Positions 7,395 to 19,873 of a DNA stretch of 45,478 bases are shown here, one piece after another (position 1 is the stretch's first letter; each line of letters starts with the position of its first letter). This DNA comes from Ramlibacter sp. (lineage in GTDB: Bacteria; Pseudomonadota; Gammaproteobacteria; Burkholderiales; Burkholderiaceae_C): NCBI GenBank assembly GCA_021323335.1, contig JAJTCN010000065.1, forward strand, positions 1 to 45,478, given 5' to 3'. The notes below the pieces were generated by a model. The model was not told where the DNA came from. It searched no databases and was given only the letters and a program-made list of their open reading frames with translations. Position numbers and translations under genes: made by a program.

Positions 7395-9541
7395 TCAGGC
7401 CTTGAGGTACTCCGATTTTCCACCCAACCACCGGGCCACGTGGCGCGCGGCGAGGCCTGGATGGCGGTCCAGCATCAGCGGCGCCACGGCGCGCGCCCAA
7501 TCCAGCAGGTCGGCGTCCGTGGCCAGGTCGGCAAAGCGCAGCAGCGGCGCACCGGACTGGCGAGCGCCGAGGAATTCGCCCGGCCCCCGGATTTCCAGGT
7601 CGCGACGGGCGATCTCGAAGCCGTCGCTGGTTTCGGCCATCGCCTTCAGGCGCGCGCGCGCGGTTTCGCCCAGCCGGCCGGCATCGCCCGTCGAATAGAG
7701 CAGCACGCAGGCCGAGGCGGCGGCGCCGCGGCCCACCCGCCCGCGCAACTGGTGCAGCTGCGACAGGCCGAAGCGCTCGGCGTGCTCGATCACCATCAGG
7801 GAGGCGTTGGGCACGTCGACCCCGACCTCGATGACCGTGGTGGACACCAGCACGCCCATCTGCCCGCCGGTGAACAAGGACATCACGGCCTTCTTTTCCG
7901 GCACCGGCATGCGCGAGTGCAGCAGGCCGACCAGCACGCCGGGCAAGGCGGCACTGAGCTGCTCGTGCGTGGCCGTCGCGTTGGTCAGGTCCAGGCTTTC
8001 GCTTTCCTCGATCAGCGGGCACACCCAGTACACCTGCCGGCCTTCGGCCAGCTGGCTGCGGATGCGCTCGACCACCTCGTCGCGCCGGCTGTCGGCGATC
8101 AGCTTGGTCACCACTGGCGTGCGGCCGGGCGGAAGTTCGTCAATGGTGGAAACGTCGAGATCGGCGTAGTAGCTCATCGCCAGGGTGCGCGGGATGGGCG
8201 TGGCCGACATCATGAGCATGTGCGGCTCGAAGCCTTCGTCATTCCCGCGGAGGCGGGAATCCAGGGCTTCCGGGAGCCCTGGATCCCCGCCTTCGCGGGG
8301 ACAAGCCTTCCCCCGCAGCGCCAGCCTCTGCTCCACGCCGAAGCGGTGCTGTTCATCGATGACCGCCAGCCCCAGCTTGCGGAACTGCACCTGCTCCTGG
8401 ATCACCGCATGCGTGCCGACCACCAGCGCGGCCTCGCCGCTGGCGACGAGCTGCTGCATCTCGCCGCGCTCCTTCTTGCGCTGGCTGCCGGTCAGCCAAG
8501 CCACCCGCAGGCCCTTCGGCGCGAGCAGCGGCTCCAGCCAGCCGATCAGCTTGCGGAAATGCTGCTCCGCGAGGATTTCGGTCGGCGCCATCAGCGCGCA
8601 CTGCCAGCCGGAATCGATGGCGATGGCGGCTGCCAGCGCCGCCACGATCGTCTTACCGGAGCCCACGTCGCCCTGCAGCAACCGGTGCATGGGCCGGTCG
8701 CGCGCCAGGCTGGCGGCGATCTCCTCGCTGACGCGCCGCTGCGCGCCCGTCAGCTGGAAGGGCAAGGCCGCGAGGAACTGCTCGTGCAGCCCGCCAGTGC
8801 GCGCCTTCAAAGGTGGCGCCTGCAGCGCATCGTGTTCGCGCCGGCTTTCCACCTGCGACAGCTGCTGCGCGAGCAGTTCCTCCGCCTTCAGTCGCAGCCA
8901 GGCCGGATGGGACCGGTCCTCGAGCGCCGCGAGCGACACTTCCGGCGTCGGGTGATGCAGGAAGTGCAGGGCCTGCCGCAGGCTCCATGCGGTGGCCTTG
9001 CCGGGCGCGGGTGGTGCGTCGGGCGGCACGGTCTCGGCGAGATCCGCGCGCTCCAATCCGCTGGCCACCGCCTTGCGCAGGTACGCCTGGGGCAGCGCGG
9101 CGACGGTCGAATACACGGGCGTCAATGCTTCCGGCAGCTCGCCCCCCGCCGGCCGATAGGCCGGATGCACCATCTGCCAGCCGAGGAAGCCACCCTTCAG
9201 CTCGCCGCGGATGCGCAGCCGCACACCGGGCGCCAAAGCCTTCTGCTGCGAAGGGTAGAAGCTGAAGAAGCGCAGCACGCAGGTGTCGGTGCCGTCGTCC
9301 ACCGTCACCACCAGCTGTCGGCGCGGCCGGTATTGCACCTGGCTGTCCGTCACCGTCGCCTCGATCTGCGCCGTGTCGCCTGCAGGGCCAGGTCGATGTC
9401 CCGCCCGAGCCCCAGCTTGCGCAAGGCTGAATGTGGGCCCCCAGGCCGCCGCGATGCGGCGTCCGCCCCCCCAGGGGGATCGGAAACCTTGGGGCGGCCC
9501 GGCGGTTTCCTGGGTTCCGACAGCGCCTTCGATGTGGCCAT
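7395..9541 (-). pseudogene. recG: ATP-dependent DNA helicase RecG, frameshifted near the N-terminus and carrying a repeat insertion
   Basis: RecG remodels stalled replication forks and Holliday junctions. The helicase core is clear: Walker A GDVGSGKT, the DEQH box in VIDEQHRFGVEQRLALR, SATPIPRTLA, and the C-terminal QLRGRVGRG and DGFEIARRDLEIRGPGEFLG. Two anomalies exist. First, the start (ATG at 9541, reading to [12 protein letters not shown]) is in a different frame from the rest; at 9380-9382 the text passes from DIDLAL to GDTAQIEA, omitting the usual HLPLRYED segment and about 20 residues. Second, a 66-base palindromic repeat (8237-8304) adds CPREGGDPGLPEALDSRL plus four residues in frame between the DEQH box and SATPIPR. 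It is divergent from queA with about 50 bases between starts. Confidence 0.85.
8237..8304. repeat. dispersed palindromic (REP-like) element inside recG
   Basis: The sequence begins CGTCATTCCCGCGGAGGCGG and returns as GGATCCCCGCCTTCGCGGGG after a central GGGCTTCCGGGAGCCC hairpin, giving a long imperfect palindrome. The same arms appear in intergenic copies at 21601-21625 and 25771-25866. This class of element is widespread between proteobacterial genes and is recognisable in translation as SRLRGND or VIPAQAGIQ. Here it lies inside a coding sequence and keeps the frame. Confidence 0.85.
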
Positions 9542-9591
9542 GGGACAATTCTGCCTTCTCCATCGGTACGGGCCTGTCCAGCCCTCGACGC

Positions 9592-11788
<2,197 letters not shown>

Positions 11789-11796
11789 TGCCGGGA

Positions 11797-11868
11797 CACC
11801 GGGGTTCGCCTGCGGGCTCACCGCCGGCCTACGGCTCACCGCCGGCCTACGGCTCACCGCCGGCCTAC
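11797..11868. repeat. dispersed repeat with three 18-bp tandem units
   Basis: After CACCGGGGTTCGCC comes three exact copies of GGCTCACCGCCGGCCTAC at 11815-11832, 11833-11850 and 11851-11868. A related copy with two diverged units lies at 19821-19873. Both copies sit where a plus-strand gene meets a minus-strand gene, and in both cases the CTA of the last unit is the stop codon (TAG) of the minus-strand gene. Confidence 0.85.
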
Positions 11869-13112
11869 CGGAAAACCGTCAGCACCCCCGTGTACCCATA
11901 GAGGTGGCTGCGCGCGATCTCGCCGCCGGCGAAGAAGCCCACCAGCGGCACGTCGCCCAGCGCGCGGCGCACGATCTGCATTTCGGCGCTGGGGCCGCCG
12001 AAGTGCGGCCCGCCGCGGCCGGCGCAGCTGACGTACACGGCGCCCGCGATCGGCGCGGTGGCGGCCGGGCCGGACACCGGGTCCGGCGAAGCCAGCAGCG
12101 TGGCCAGCTCCAGCGGGAGGTCCTCCGGTTCCATCTCCTCGCGGATCTCGGAGCAGATGCGCACCAGGTCGGTCCGCGCGGTCTCCACGTCGCGCCGGCA
12201 GAACGCCAGCCGCATGCCCTCGTCCACCTTGTCGGCGATGGCCACGCCGCGGCGCCGCGGGTCCAGGCCGACGATGTGGCGCACCACCACGTCGGTGCCG
12301 AAGTGGCCGGTGCGGTGCACCACGTCCTCGGTGGCCTGGGTCAGGCCGACCAGTGTGGCCCGCAGCACGGCCATCGCCTCCTGCGGTTGCTCCAGCGTGA
12401 TGTGCAGGTCCTGCAGCAGCACGTCGAGCGCGGGTTTGCCATCGAGCTCCATCACCAGGTTGCCGTCGGCGCCGGTGATGCGCCGCGCCGCGCTGACCGG
12501 CTGGCAGCCCTGCGTCACGCGGGACACGATCTGCACGCCTTCGCCGAAGGCGACGCCGGACAAGCCGCCGCGGAAAACGCCGCCGGCGTTGCCATGGCCC
12601 TGCAGGTTGCCGTTGCCGCCGACGGCGAACTGCACGACGTCGCTCCGGCTGGAGGCGAGCCCGCCGAACAGGTAGCCGGTGGCGGTGCGGTCGGCCATCT
12701 CGGCGATGAGCTCGGCCACGTCCGGCGTAGCCGCGTCGGCATGGACCAGCGCCGTATGCGGAGTGAATGCGGACGTGAGCGGCGCGACGCCGGAGAAGAC
12801 GCGGTACTGGTCCGGCGGCACCGCGCACAGCATCACAGCCAGCGCGGGCTCGTCGAAATACTCGACGTTCGACGAAGCGATGCCGATGCCGACGGTGCCG
12901 GACCAGTCCGTCACCTCCGGCAGTTCGGCGCCCAGGTGGTCCAGGATCTCCTGCGCCGCGCCGGCGTAGTGGTCGGTGATGTACAGCAGGCCCAGCGTGG
13001 GATGGCTCGCATGGCCGGGCAGCACCAGTTGCGCGCGCAGCTGGGCCAGCACCAGGCCGGCGGCCATCTGCCATTGCGGGTGCGTCGCGTGCCCGTAGGG
13101 AAAGAGGGACAT
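11865..13112 (-). CDS. FIST domain protein (FIST N and C domains)
   Basis: A 415-residue protein matching the FIST sensory fold: an N-terminal domain (HPTLGLLYITDHYA, GTVGIGIASSNVEYFDEPALAVMLC, GYLFGGLASSRS) and a C-terminal domain (GAVYVSCAGRGG, PLVGFFAGGEIA, YGYTGVLTVF). FIST domains are thought to bind small ligands such as amino acids in signalling, but no output domain is attached here, so the role is open. There is no signal peptide. It lies 15 bases after phaM and probably belongs to the same transcript. Its TAG stop is inside the third unit of the tandem repeat. Confidence 0.85.
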   Translation of the reverse strand: MSLFPYGHATHPQWQMAAGLVLAQLRAQLVLPGHASHPTLGLLYITDHYAGAAQEILDHLGAELPEVTDWSGTVGIGIASSNVEYFDEPALAVMLCAVPPDQYRVFSGVAPLTSAFTPHTALVHADAATPDVAELIAEMADRTATGYLFGGLASSRSDVVQFAVGGNGNLQGHGNAGGVFRGGLSGVAFGEGVQIVSRVTQGCQPVSAARRITGADGNLVMELDGKPALDVLLQDLHITLEQPQEAMAVLRATLVGLTQATEDVVHRTGHFGTDVVVRHIVGLDPRRRGVAIADKVDEGMRLAFCRRDVETARTDLVRICSEIREEMEPEDLPLELATLLASPDPVSGPAATAPIAGAVYVSCAGRGGPHFGGPSAEMQIVRRALGDVPLVGFFAGGEIARSHLYGYTGVLTVFR

Positions 13113-13127
13113 GGCGGAACCTGCGCG

Positions 13128-13781
13128 CTAGGGACGGGAGCGCGCCTTGCGGGGCGCGGTCTTCTTCGCCGCCTTCTTCTTCACGGCCTTCACGGTTTCC
13201 TTCGCGGCGCCGGTGGCCAGGTTGCGCGCGGTGTCCACGGCCGTCTTCTGCGTCACGTCCTTCATGGCGTTGGCGGCGATCTCCTGGAACTGGTTGGTGA
13301 GCGCTCCCCACCACTGCATCGGGTCCACCGCGCCGGCGGCGCCTTCACCCGCCTTGGCGGCGGCCTTGCCGGCCTTCCCCGTGGCCTTGCGCGCCGCTGC
13401 CCCGGCGACTTGCCCCACCGCGTCCACGGCAACGGCCGCCTTCTGCGTGGCGCCGGCGACCGTCTCGGCCGTCTTCAGCTTCAGCGCATTGGCGACGTCG
13501 CCCATGTTGAAGTTCATGCCCTGCAAGGTGGAAAGCGTCATCTTCTGCACTTCCAGGGCCTGGATCGTCGCGCCCAGCGCCTTGCCGTTCTGGTCCAGCC
13601 AGAAGTGCACGGCCTTCAATTCGGAGATGCGCTTTTCCAGTTCCTCGACGTTCAGCGTCGGGGCGACCCAGTTGGAAAGGTTGGGCATCTGCGGAATGCC
13701 CTGCGACGCGCCCTTGGCGATGTTCTGCAGGAAGTCGAAGCCGGGGACGAACCGGCCGAAGCCGAAGGCATTGGTGTCGCT
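13128..13781 (-). CDS. phaM: PhaM family polyhydroxyalkanoate granule regulator, start codon missing
   Basis: PhaM links polyhydroxybutyrate granules to the nucleoid and activates PHB synthase. The sequence shows the family N-terminus (SDTNAFGFGRFVPGFDFLQN), a helical central region (ELEKRISELKAVHFWLDQNG, VQKMTLSTLQGMNFNMGD), an Ala-rich part and a Lys/Ala/Pro-rich basic tail (VKKKAAKKTAPRKARSRP) suited to DNA binding. The natural ATG before SDTNAFG is absent: position 13782 runs straight into the copper chaperone gene in another frame, so the start and intergenic region appear deleted. The reading frame itself is open upstream. The stop is followed by the FIST gene. Confidence 0.8.
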   Translation of the reverse strand, partial: SDTNAFGFGRFVPGFDFLQNIAKGASQGIPQMPNLSNWVAPTLNVEELEKRISELKAVHFWLDQNGKALGATIQALEVQKMTLSTLQGMNFNMGDVANALKLKTAETVAGATQKAAVAVDAVGQVAGAAARKATGKAGKAAAKAGEGAAGAVDPMQWWGALTNQFQEIAANAMKDVTQKTAVDTARNLATGAAKETVKAVKKKAAKKTAPRKARSRP

Positions 13782-14224
13782 CCGTGGCCCGCCGGCGCGG
13801 CCGGCGCTACCGGCACGGTGACGTCCTGCGTCCGTTCGGCGCCTTTCGCGTCGCGAAAGCGCAAGGTCATCCGGATGCTGTTGCCGGCGCGGAACGGCGC
13901 CTTCAGGTCCATCAGCATGAAGTGGTAGCCATTGGGCGCGAAGTGGAGCGGCGCGCCCGGCTTCAGCGGCAGCGTGTCGGCGGCGCTCATCTTCATCACG
14001 TCGCCTACCATCTTCATCTGGTGGATCTCCACGATGCCGGCGGCGGGCGTGGCCGCACCCAGCAGGGTGAGCGGCTCGGAGGCCGTGAGGGTCATGTAGG
14101 CACCGGTGGCGTCCTGTCCCTGGACGATCGGCCGCGCCCACGGACGCTCCACCTTCACGGGCGCGGCTTGCGCAGCGGCGACAATGGGGACCGACAACAG
14201 CAGGGTGGCGATGAGCGACTTCAT
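13652..14224 (-). CDS. periplasmic copper chaperone PCuAC, 3' end fused out of frame into phaM
   Basis: A PCu(A)C-type chaperone that hands Cu(I) to cytochrome oxidase in the periplasm. The signal peptide is residues 1-20 (MKSLIATLLLSVPIVAAAQA). Copper-binding residues follow the family pattern H..M...M(22)H.M: IHQMKMVGDVMKM and HFAPNGYHFMLMDL. The native protein should end shortly after PAGHG, near residue 147 (13782). From there the frame enters phaM out of frame and adds about 43 foreign residues to a stop at 13652, because the original stop and spacer are missing. The copper domain itself is complete. Confidence 0.82.
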   Translation of the reverse strand: MKSLIATLLLSVPIVAAAQAAPVKVERPWARPIVQGQDATGAYMTLTASEPLTLLGAATPAAGIVEIHQMKMVGDVMKMSAADTLPLKPGAPLHFAPNGYHFMLMDLKAPFRAGNSIRMTLRFRDAKGAERTQDVTVPVAPAAPAGHGATPMPSASAGSSPASTSCRTSPRARRRAFRRCPTFPTGSPRR

Positions 14225-14338
14225 GGGCGGATTATCCCGCCTGACCGAATTTCCCGTGCGCCTGTCGGAACATTCCTACAGCGGCCGGTGGTCAGGACGT
14301 CTGGCGGCGCTGCCCGCGCTTTGGTACGGTCAGGCCGC

Positions 14339-15079
14339 ATGACGCTCGTGGAGATCCTCTATCCGTCCTGCGCGCTCTTCCTGGACTTCGACGGGACGAT
14401 GGTGGACATCGCCCCGCAGCCGAATGCCGTGGAAGTGCCGCGGCACCTGATCGGCGTATTGCATGAACTGAAGGACTGCCTGCAGGGCGCGGTGGCCGTG
14501 ATCTCGGGCCGGCCCATCGCCCAGCTCGACGCCTTCCTGCAACCCCTGCAACTGGCGGTGGCCGGCGTGCATGGCGCCGAGCGCCGTGACGCACACGGTG
14601 AACTGCACCTGCTGAACACCCACCCGCTGGACCAGGTCGAGGCCGCGGCGCGCTCGCTGTCCTTCGCCCACGCGGGGCTGCTGGTGGAGAACAAGCGTGG
14701 TTCCATCGCGCTGCACTACCGCCAGCGGCCGGACCTGGAGGAACTTTGCCTCGCCACCATGCAGGCCGCGGTCGACACATCGCCCGGCCTCGCCCTGATG
14801 CGCGGCAAGATGGTGGTGGAGGCCAAGCCGGGCGGCGCCAGCAAGGGCCGCGCCATCGAGGATTTCCTTCAGGAGGCGCCCTTCGCGGGCCGCACCCCGG
14901 TTTTCATCGGCGACGACGTCACCGATGAAGTCGGCTTTTCCACCGTGCAGGGGCTCGGCGGCATCGGCGTGAAGGTCGGCGAAGGCCCCAGCGTGGCCTG
15001 GCGCCGCATCGCCGACCCCGCCACCCTGCGCCGCGAACTGGAGGCGGCCGTCGCCGCCAGACCCACGAGAAACCAATGA
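14339..15079 (+). CDS. otsB: trehalose-6-phosphate phosphatase
   Basis: A 246-residue HAD-superfamily phosphatase that removes phosphate from trehalose 6-phosphate. Motif I is LFLDFDGTM with the nucleophilic Asp, followed by VAVISGRP, VAGVHGAERR, ENKRGSIALHYR, VEAKPGGASKG and FIGDDVTDEVGF. The start was set at 14339 because the conserved N-terminus (SCALFLDFDGT) begins a few codons later and the longer open frame upstream overlaps the divergent copper chaperone. Its stop overlaps the GH15 start as ATGA. Together with otsA it forms the OtsBA trehalose pathway, typical of osmotic and desiccation response. Confidence 0.94.
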   Translation: MTLVEILYPSCALFLDFDGTMVDIAPQPNAVEVPRHLIGVLHELKDCLQGAVAVISGRPIAQLDAFLQPLQLAVAGVHGAERRDAHGELHLLNTHPLDQVEAAARSLSFAHAGLLVENKRGSIALHYRQRPDLEELCLATMQAAVDTSPGLALMRGKMVVEAKPGGASKGRAIEDFLQEAPFAGRTPVFIGDDVTDEVGFSTVQGLGGIGVKVGEGPSVAWRRIADPATLRRELEAAVAARPTRNQ

Positions 15080-16736
15080 ACCAGACGATGCCCACCCCGA
15101 ACTCGCTGCAACTCGGCATGATCGGCAACTGCGCCTACAGCGCGCTGATCGACCGCGAAGCCCGCCTCATGTGGTGCTGCCTGCCCCGCTTCGACGGCGA
15201 CCCGGTCTTCAACGCGCTGCTGGACCCCAGCGAGAACGGCAGCATCTGGGCCTTCGAGCTGGAGGACTTCGACCGCAGCGAACAGGAATACGAACCCAAC
15301 ACGGCGGTGCTGCGCACGCGGCTGTACGACCGGCGCGGCCAGGGCATCGAGATCACGGATTTCGCGCCGCGCTTCTGGAGCCGCGGCCGCACCTTCCGCC
15401 CCCTGACGCTGGTGCGCCGGGTCAAGGTGCTGCAGGGCTCGCCGCGCATGAAGGTCAAGCTGCGCCCGCGCTTCGACTGGGGCCGCACCAAGCCGCAGGT
15501 GACGCAGGGCAGTACCCACATCCGCTACGTCGGCCCCGGCATGACCTTGCGCATCAACTGCGACGCGCCGATCTCGTACATCCTGTCGGAGACGGCCTTC
15601 GTGGTGGACCGGCCCATGAACTTCATCATGGGTCCCGACGAGACGCTCATGTCCGGCATCGAGGACACCGCGCGCCTGTTCGAGCAGGAGACGGTGGGCT
15701 ACTGGCGCCAGTGGACGCGCGCGCTGGCCTTGCCGCTGGAGTGGCAGGAGGCGGTCATCCGCGCGGCGATCACGCTCAAGCTCTCGCTGTTCGAGGACAC
15801 CGGCGCCATCGTCGCCGCCATGACCACCAGCATCCCGGAGGCGCCGGGCAGCGGCCGCAACTGGGACTACCGGTATTGCTGGCTGCGCGACGCCTTCTTC
15901 GTCGTGCGGGCGCTGAACTCCATCTCCGAAGTGGCGACGATGGAGGAGTACCTGCGCTGGCTGATGAACGTGGTGATCCGCTCCGGCGGCGGCCACATCC
16001 AGCCGCTGTACGGCATCGGCCAGGAAGAACAGCTGCCCGAGAAGATCCTGGACCACCTGCCCGGCTACCGCGGCATGGGCCCGGTGCGCGTGGGCAACCA
16101 GGCGCAGGAGCACTTCCAGCACGACGTGTACGGCAACATCCTGCTGGGCGCGGCGCAGGCCTTCCACGACCACCGGCTGTTCCGGCGCGCCACGCGCGCG
16201 GAGTTCGCGCACCTGGAGGCGGTGGGCGAACAGGCTTTCCGCGTCTATGACCAGCCCGACGCCGGCATGTGGGAGCTGCGCACCCGCGCGCGCATCCACA
16301 CGTCCTCGGCCCTCATGAGCTGGGCGGCCTGCGACCGCCTCGCCAAGGTCGCCGCGGCCCTGGGGCTGCCCGAGCGCATCCGCTACTGGCGCGAGCGCGC
16401 CGACACCATCCGCGCGCGCATCCTGACCGAATCGTGGAGCGAGGAGCGCCAGGCCTTCGCCGAAAGCTTCGGCGGGCGCGACCTCGACGCCAGCGCGCTG
16501 CTGATGGCCGAAGTGAACATGATCGACCCGAACGACGCGCGCTTCGTGGCGACGGTGGACGCGCTGGAGAAGTCGCTCTGCGACGGCCCCTACATGCGGC
16601 GCTACGAGGCGGCCGACGACTTCGGCAAGCCGGAGACCGCGTTCAACATCTGCACCTTCTGGCGCATCGACGCGCTGGCCCGCATCGGCCGCAAGGCGCA
16701 GGCGCGCGAGATCTTCGAGGTGATGCTCAAGAGCCG

Positions 16737-18128
<1,392 letters not shown>

Positions 18129-18234
18129 CGAGCCGACACGAATCTTCCTGAATCCGTTCGCGCGCGGCGGACGTATCCATCCAGCGAGCCAGCCATCCCG
18201 CCGGCTCCGTTCGATGCTCACAGGAGATTCCTTC

Positions 18235-18873
18235 ATGCAACGTCATCTCATCGCGGCCTGCGCCGCTTCCCTGCTTGCCGTCGCCGCCGGCGGCGCCATC
18301 GCCGAGGGCTACGGCCGCGGCCAGCCCACCGGCAGCAACCCGGCAGCCAACGGCACGACCAACGTCATGACCAACGTCATGGGCAACACCGGCACCAAGA
18401 TGGTGGGCGGCGCGGCGATGTATCCCAGCAAGGACATCGTCGACAACGCGGTCAACTCGAAGGACCACACCACGCTGGTGGCCGCGGTCAAGGCCGCAGG
18501 CCTGGTGGACACGCTCAAGAGCCCCGGTCCCTTCACCGTGTTCGCTCCCACCAACAACGCGTTCTCCATGCTGCCCGCCGGCACGGTCGATACGCTGCTG
18601 AAGCCGGAGAACAAGGGCACGCTGACGCAGGTGCTGACCTACCACGTGGTGCCGGGTCGCGTCGACGCGGCGGCGCTGGTGTCGCAGATCAAGGCCGGCG
18701 GCGGCAAGGCGATGCTGAAGACCGCGAGCGGCGGCACGCTCACCGCCAGCATGCGCGGCAACGACGTGCTGATCGTCGACGCCAAGGGCAACGGCGCGGT
18801 GGTGACCACGGCCGACGTGTACCAGTCCAACGGCGTGATCCACGTCGTGGACAAGGTGCTGCTGCCGGGTTGA
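18235..18873 (+). CDS. secreted fasciclin (FAS1) domain protein
   Basis: A 212-residue exported protein with a signal peptide (MQRHLIAACAASLLAVAAGG) and one FAS1 adhesion domain, seen as LVAAVKAAGLVDTLKSPGPFTVFAPTNNAFSMLP, LTYHVVPGRV and GVIHVVDKVLLP. FAS1 domains mediate cell adhesion or matrix binding. The start at 18235 has a strong ribosome site (CAGGAGATTCCTTC) and is preferred over the ATG at 18214. Upstream, TGAATCC at about 18150 and CGTATC some 16 bases later might be an ECF-sigma promoter, but this is weak. A strong terminator follows. Confidence 0.9.
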   Translation: MQRHLIAACAASLLAVAAGGAIAEGYGRGQPTGSNPAANGTTNVMTNVMGNTGTKMVGGAAMYPSKDIVDNAVNSKDHTTLVAAVKAAGLVDTLKSPGPFTVFAPTNNAFSMLPAGTVDTLLKPENKGTLTQVLTYHVVPGRVDAAALVSQIKAGGGKAMLKTASGGTLTASMRGNDVLIVDAKGNGAVVTTADVYQSNGVIHVVDKVLLPG

Positions 18874-18894
18874 TCGGAACCGCACGCGCTTTTC

Positions 18895-18936
18895 TTCCCC
18901 GGATCGGGGCTGGTGACAGCCCTTCGATCCGGGGAA
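18895..18936 (+). terminator. rho-independent terminator after the fasciclin gene
   Basis: TTCCCCGGATCG (18895-18906) pairs perfectly with CGATCCGGGGAA (18925-18936), and an inner GGGCT/AGCCC hairpin lies in between. The short T run after the stem (TTTC) makes it terminator-like, and it falls 22 bases after the stop codon. Confidence 0.75.
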
Positions 18937-19020
18937 TTTCGCCTCTGGTAGACGACCAGCGGCCCTCGTGCCACGCCCTCGCGAGGACTAGGATGGCTCT
19001 CGCCGAACAACGGGGGCTTT

Positions 19021-19803
19021 ATGGCGACGATCAACTACGCGGTGACTCTGTACGAAGGCCAGACGTATACGGTCGTCTTTCCAGCGCCACCGAACGGCTC
19101 GTACAACGCGACCGTCAATCGCTATACATGGAACCTGGCCGAGGGCCTGACTGCGGAACCCGTCTTTGATTACGTGCCGACCTCGTATAGCGGCTGGGTG
19201 GCCGGGACGTCCGAAAAGGTCGTGACGAAGACTGACAACGCCACCGAGGGCGACGAGTTCTTCCAGTATGTCTATGACCTGTCGTGGCAGACCGACCCCG
19301 GCGCGACCCTGGGGGGACAGACCTATGTCTGGACCTTCACGCTCAAGGACGCGAAGAACCTGACCGGGGATTCGTCCTCGAACACGTTCAACGGAACGCC
19401 GGGAGGGGACAAACTGGACGGCGGCGGCGGGAGGGACAAGCTCACCGGCCTGGCGGGCAACGACGTGCTCACGGGCGGCACCGGCGCCGACAAGTTCGTC
19501 TTCAAGGAGTGGGGCGTCGCGAACGCGGACAGGATCACCGACTTCCTGCACGGCACCGACAAGATCGTTCTCGACGACGCCGTGTTCACCCAGCTCACCG
19601 CCACCGCGGCGGGAGGATTGAAGGCCGCGAACTTCCGCTCCGGCAGCGCGGCGCAGGATGCCAACGATTACATCGTCTACGACCCGGGCACCGGCAGGCT
19701 TTGGTACGACCCGGACGGCAGCGGGGCGCAGGCGGCGAAGCTGATCGCAACGCTCATCGGAAGTCCCGATGGCGTCTCGTACAGCGACTTCCTGATTTTC
19801 TAG
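19021..19803 (+). CDS. small RTX-type calcium-binding protein with serralysin-like C-terminus
   Basis: A 260-residue protein. The first 110 residues form a beta-rich domain I do not recognise. Residues about 120-170 carry GGxGxDxLx-type nonapeptide repeats (GGDKLDGGGGRDKLTGLAGNDVLTGGTGADKFVF), which bind calcium. The C-terminal part (ADRITDFLHGTDKIVLDD, DYIVYDPGTGRLWYDPDGSGAQAAKLIATL, YSDFLIF) matches the serralysin/RTX C-terminal segment and ends in a hydrophobic tail typical of type I secretion signals. No N-terminal signal peptide is seen. No type I transporter is in the window. No protease motif is present. Confidence 0.8.
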   Translation: MATINYAVTLYEGQTYTVVFPAPPNGSYNATVNRYTWNLAEGLTAEPVFDYVPTSYSGWVAGTSEKVVTKTDNATEGDEFFQYVYDLSWQTDPGATLGGQTYVWTFTLKDAKNLTGDSSSNTFNGTPGGDKLDGGGGRDKLTGLAGNDVLTGGTGADKFVFKEWGVANADRITDFLHGTDKIVLDDAVFTQLTATAAGGLKAANFRSGSAAQDANDYIVYDPGTGRLWYDPDGSGAQAAKLIATLIGSPDGVSYSDFLIF

Positions 19804-19820
19804 GGGGCATCACCGGCATC

Positions 19821-19873
19821 ACCGGGGTTCGCCTTCGGGCTCACCACCGGCTTACGGCTCACCGCCAACCTAC
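19821..19873. repeat. second copy of the tandem-unit dispersed repeat
   Basis: ACCGGGGTTCGCC is followed by GGCTCACCACCGGCTTAC (19838-19855) and GGCTCACCGCCAACCTAC (19856-19873), diverged forms of the 18-bp unit at 11815-11868. The CTA at 19870-19872 is the stop codon of the OPT transporter on the minus strand. Confidence 0.75.

Noticed and set aside
11815..11868. CRISPR-like array or minisatellite inside a gene
   Set aside because: The 18-bp units are directly adjacent with no spacers and no cas genes are near, so it is a short tandem repeat.
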